NCBI GenBank assembly: GCA_964548025.1
Contig: CAZJRI010000242.1
Span: forward strand, 1-5,653
Direction: 5' to 3'
DNA: 5,653 nucleotides
Source of the DNA: JAHRVQ01 sp964548025
Lineage (GTDB): Bacteria > Pseudomonadota > Gammaproteobacteria > Pseudomonadales > Azotimanducaceae
A model generated the notes under the pieces. The model did no database searches, was not told where the DNA came from, and saw only the letters and a program-made list of their open reading frames with translations. Position numbers and translations under genes: made by a program. The stretch's first letter is position 1; each line of letters begins with the position of its first letter. This document shows positions 4,855 to 5,653 of this stretch, piece after piece.

Positions 4855-5653
4855 ATGACAAGGAGTACAGGTCGGATACCTGCAAGTCAGATCACTTCCA
4901 CCTCAGACTGGAAATTACCGGCGGTTGAGCCGGACGACAAAGAAAACAACAGGGTCTTCAAAGTCCGTGGAAAGACAGCACCGGGTCGGCTGAACAGGAT
5001 CAGCGGCCTTTCTTCCGGCAATCGTGACACGATACCTTCGGTTGCTGAAAAGCACTCCCCTTCGAACGAATCAGCAATTCCAGATGAACCCAAAGTAGAG
5101 TCACCAGTGACGGATAGCATCCGTGATATCGATCCTGCCGCAGATTCTGCTAGAGCGGAACCTCTTCCGGATACAGTCAATGAGCCCGTTAATCTTGATA
5201 CCGCGGATGAAGGATATGCAGCGGGATTTAAGAAAGGCGAGACGGAAGGATATATAAAAGGTGAATCCAGGGGGTTTGAAGTCGGCGAGGCGGCCGGTCG
5301 AGAGCAGGCAAGGCTAGCGATAGAGAAAGCATTTGAGGAAGAGGTGGCACCCAAGCGCAAAATTCTGGCCGATCTTGAAGCTGCTTTTGCAAATCCACCG
5401 GATCAATCAGAGGGATTGAGGAATGCACTGGTACCGCTGATTACGAAAATAACCGAGATGGTTGTTCTTAATGAGATCAAGACCGACCCGGAGGTAGTAG
5501 TTCGAGTGGTTGAATCTGCTTTATCCGCAGTTCCCGAAAGCGTAGAAGAGATCATTATAAAGGTGCACCCCAACGATCTGGAATGGGTGCAAAGCTTCTC
5601 ATCTGATGCGCTGGTCAGTGTAGTTGCTGATGACAAGCTGTCACCTGGTGGCT
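4855..5653 (+). CDS. fliH: Flagellar export ATPase regulator FliH, 3' end outside window
   Basis: The frame opens at ATG 4855 and runs without a stop to the right edge, giving 266 complete codons. AGGAA at 4844-4848 is 6 nt before the start. FliH dimerises, holds the FliI ATPase in the cytoplasm and docks it to the C-ring protein FliN and the export gate. Seen: a conserved-looking Trp in SDWKLP (W19), like the N-terminal Trp residues by which Salmonella FliH contacts FliN; a long Pro/Ser/acidic linker (about 23-115); an unbroken glycine repeat with Gly at 120, 124, 128, 132, 136, 140, 144 and 148, ending GREQA (GxxxA); then a helical segment and the C-terminal FliI-binding domain with KVHPNDLEWV and ADDKLSPGG at the edge. 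Family members usually finish a few dozen residues after this Pro-Gly-Gly. The position after fliG and the reading-frame match with fliF and fliG fit one operon, with fliI expected next. Confidence 0.93.
   Translation, partial: MTRSTGRIPASQITSTSDWKLPAVEPDDKENNRVFKVRGKTAPGRLNRISGLSSGNRDTIPSVAEKHSPSNESAIPDEPKVESPVTDSIRDIDPAADSARAEPLPDTVNEPVNLDTADEGYAAGFKKGETEGYIKGESRGFEVGEAAGREQARLAIEKAFEEEVAPKRKILADLEAAFANPPDQSEGLRNALVPLITKITEMVVLNEIKTDPEVVVRVVESALSAVPESVEEIIIKVHPNDLEWVQSFSSDALVSVVADDKLSPGG
5212..5298 (+). repeat. GxxxG repeat array in FliH
   Basis: Codons for residues 120-148 place Gly at every fourth position eight times in a row, making seven overlapping GxxxG units. The middle residues are mainly charged or aromatic (Tyr121, Phe125, Tyr133, Phe141). 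Such runs are a known feature of FliH and its type III secretion relative YscL, where they form a helical dimer segment. The protein repeat is not an exact DNA repeat. Confidence 0.85.

Noticed and set aside
4887..5360. A 157-codon minus-strand open frame opposite fliH
   Set aside because: Ser/Pro-rich shadow of the acidic, Pro-rich FliH linker; the plus-strand frame has clear FliH motifs.
1..5653. A novel accessory, defence or mobile system
   Set aside because: All sequence is accounted for by conserved flagellar genes with intact motifs; no foreign genes, repeats arrays or insertion ends were seen.

Overview
This window is an ordinary, well-conserved piece of a bacterial flagellar gene cluster, with every gene on the + strand and almost no non-coding DNA. 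In order it holds the 3' end of a sensor histidine kinase gene (fleS/flrB type), a complete sigma54-dependent response regulator (fleR/flrC type), and fliE, fliF and fliG. It ends with most of fliH, which runs off the right edge. The order fleS-fleR-fliE-fliF-fliG-fliH is that of polar-flagellum clusters in Pseudomonas, Marinobacter, Vibrio and related Gammaproteobacteria. The protein motifs also fit a gammaproteobacterium. Sampled rows give a GC content of about 35-52%. I cannot name a genus.

Layout: 1-255 is the ATPase end of the kinase. 270-1628 is the regulator, with receiver, AAA+ and Fis-type HTH domains. 1662-2015 is fliE (MS ring-rod junction). 2071-3825 is fliF (MS ring). 3826-4845 is fliG (C-ring switch and torque protein). 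4855-5653 is fliH (export ATPase regulator, incomplete). The gaps between genes are 14, 33, 55, 0 and 9 nt, and none contains a convincing terminator or sigma54 promoter, so one long transcript (or one with promoters inside coding sequence) is likely. No RNA gene, mobile element, CRISPR array or antisense gene is supported, and no stretch over 300 bases lacks a gene.

How the genes work together: in the Pseudomonas/Vibrio hierarchy the two-component pair senses early assembly and switches on later sigma54-dependent flagellar genes. FliF makes the MS ring, FliE links it to the rod, FliG sits on the cytoplasmic face of FliF and carries torque, and FliH ties the FliI ATPase to the C-ring and export gate.

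I found no undescribed system here. The points most worth a second look are small. fliF, fliG and fliH lie in one reading frame, separated only by single in-frame TAG codons. Four of the five visible stop codons are TAG. The kinase tail seems to lack its usual last beta strand. fliE carries a perfect 9-bp inverted repeat. FliH has an unbroken run of eight glycines spaced every four residues.
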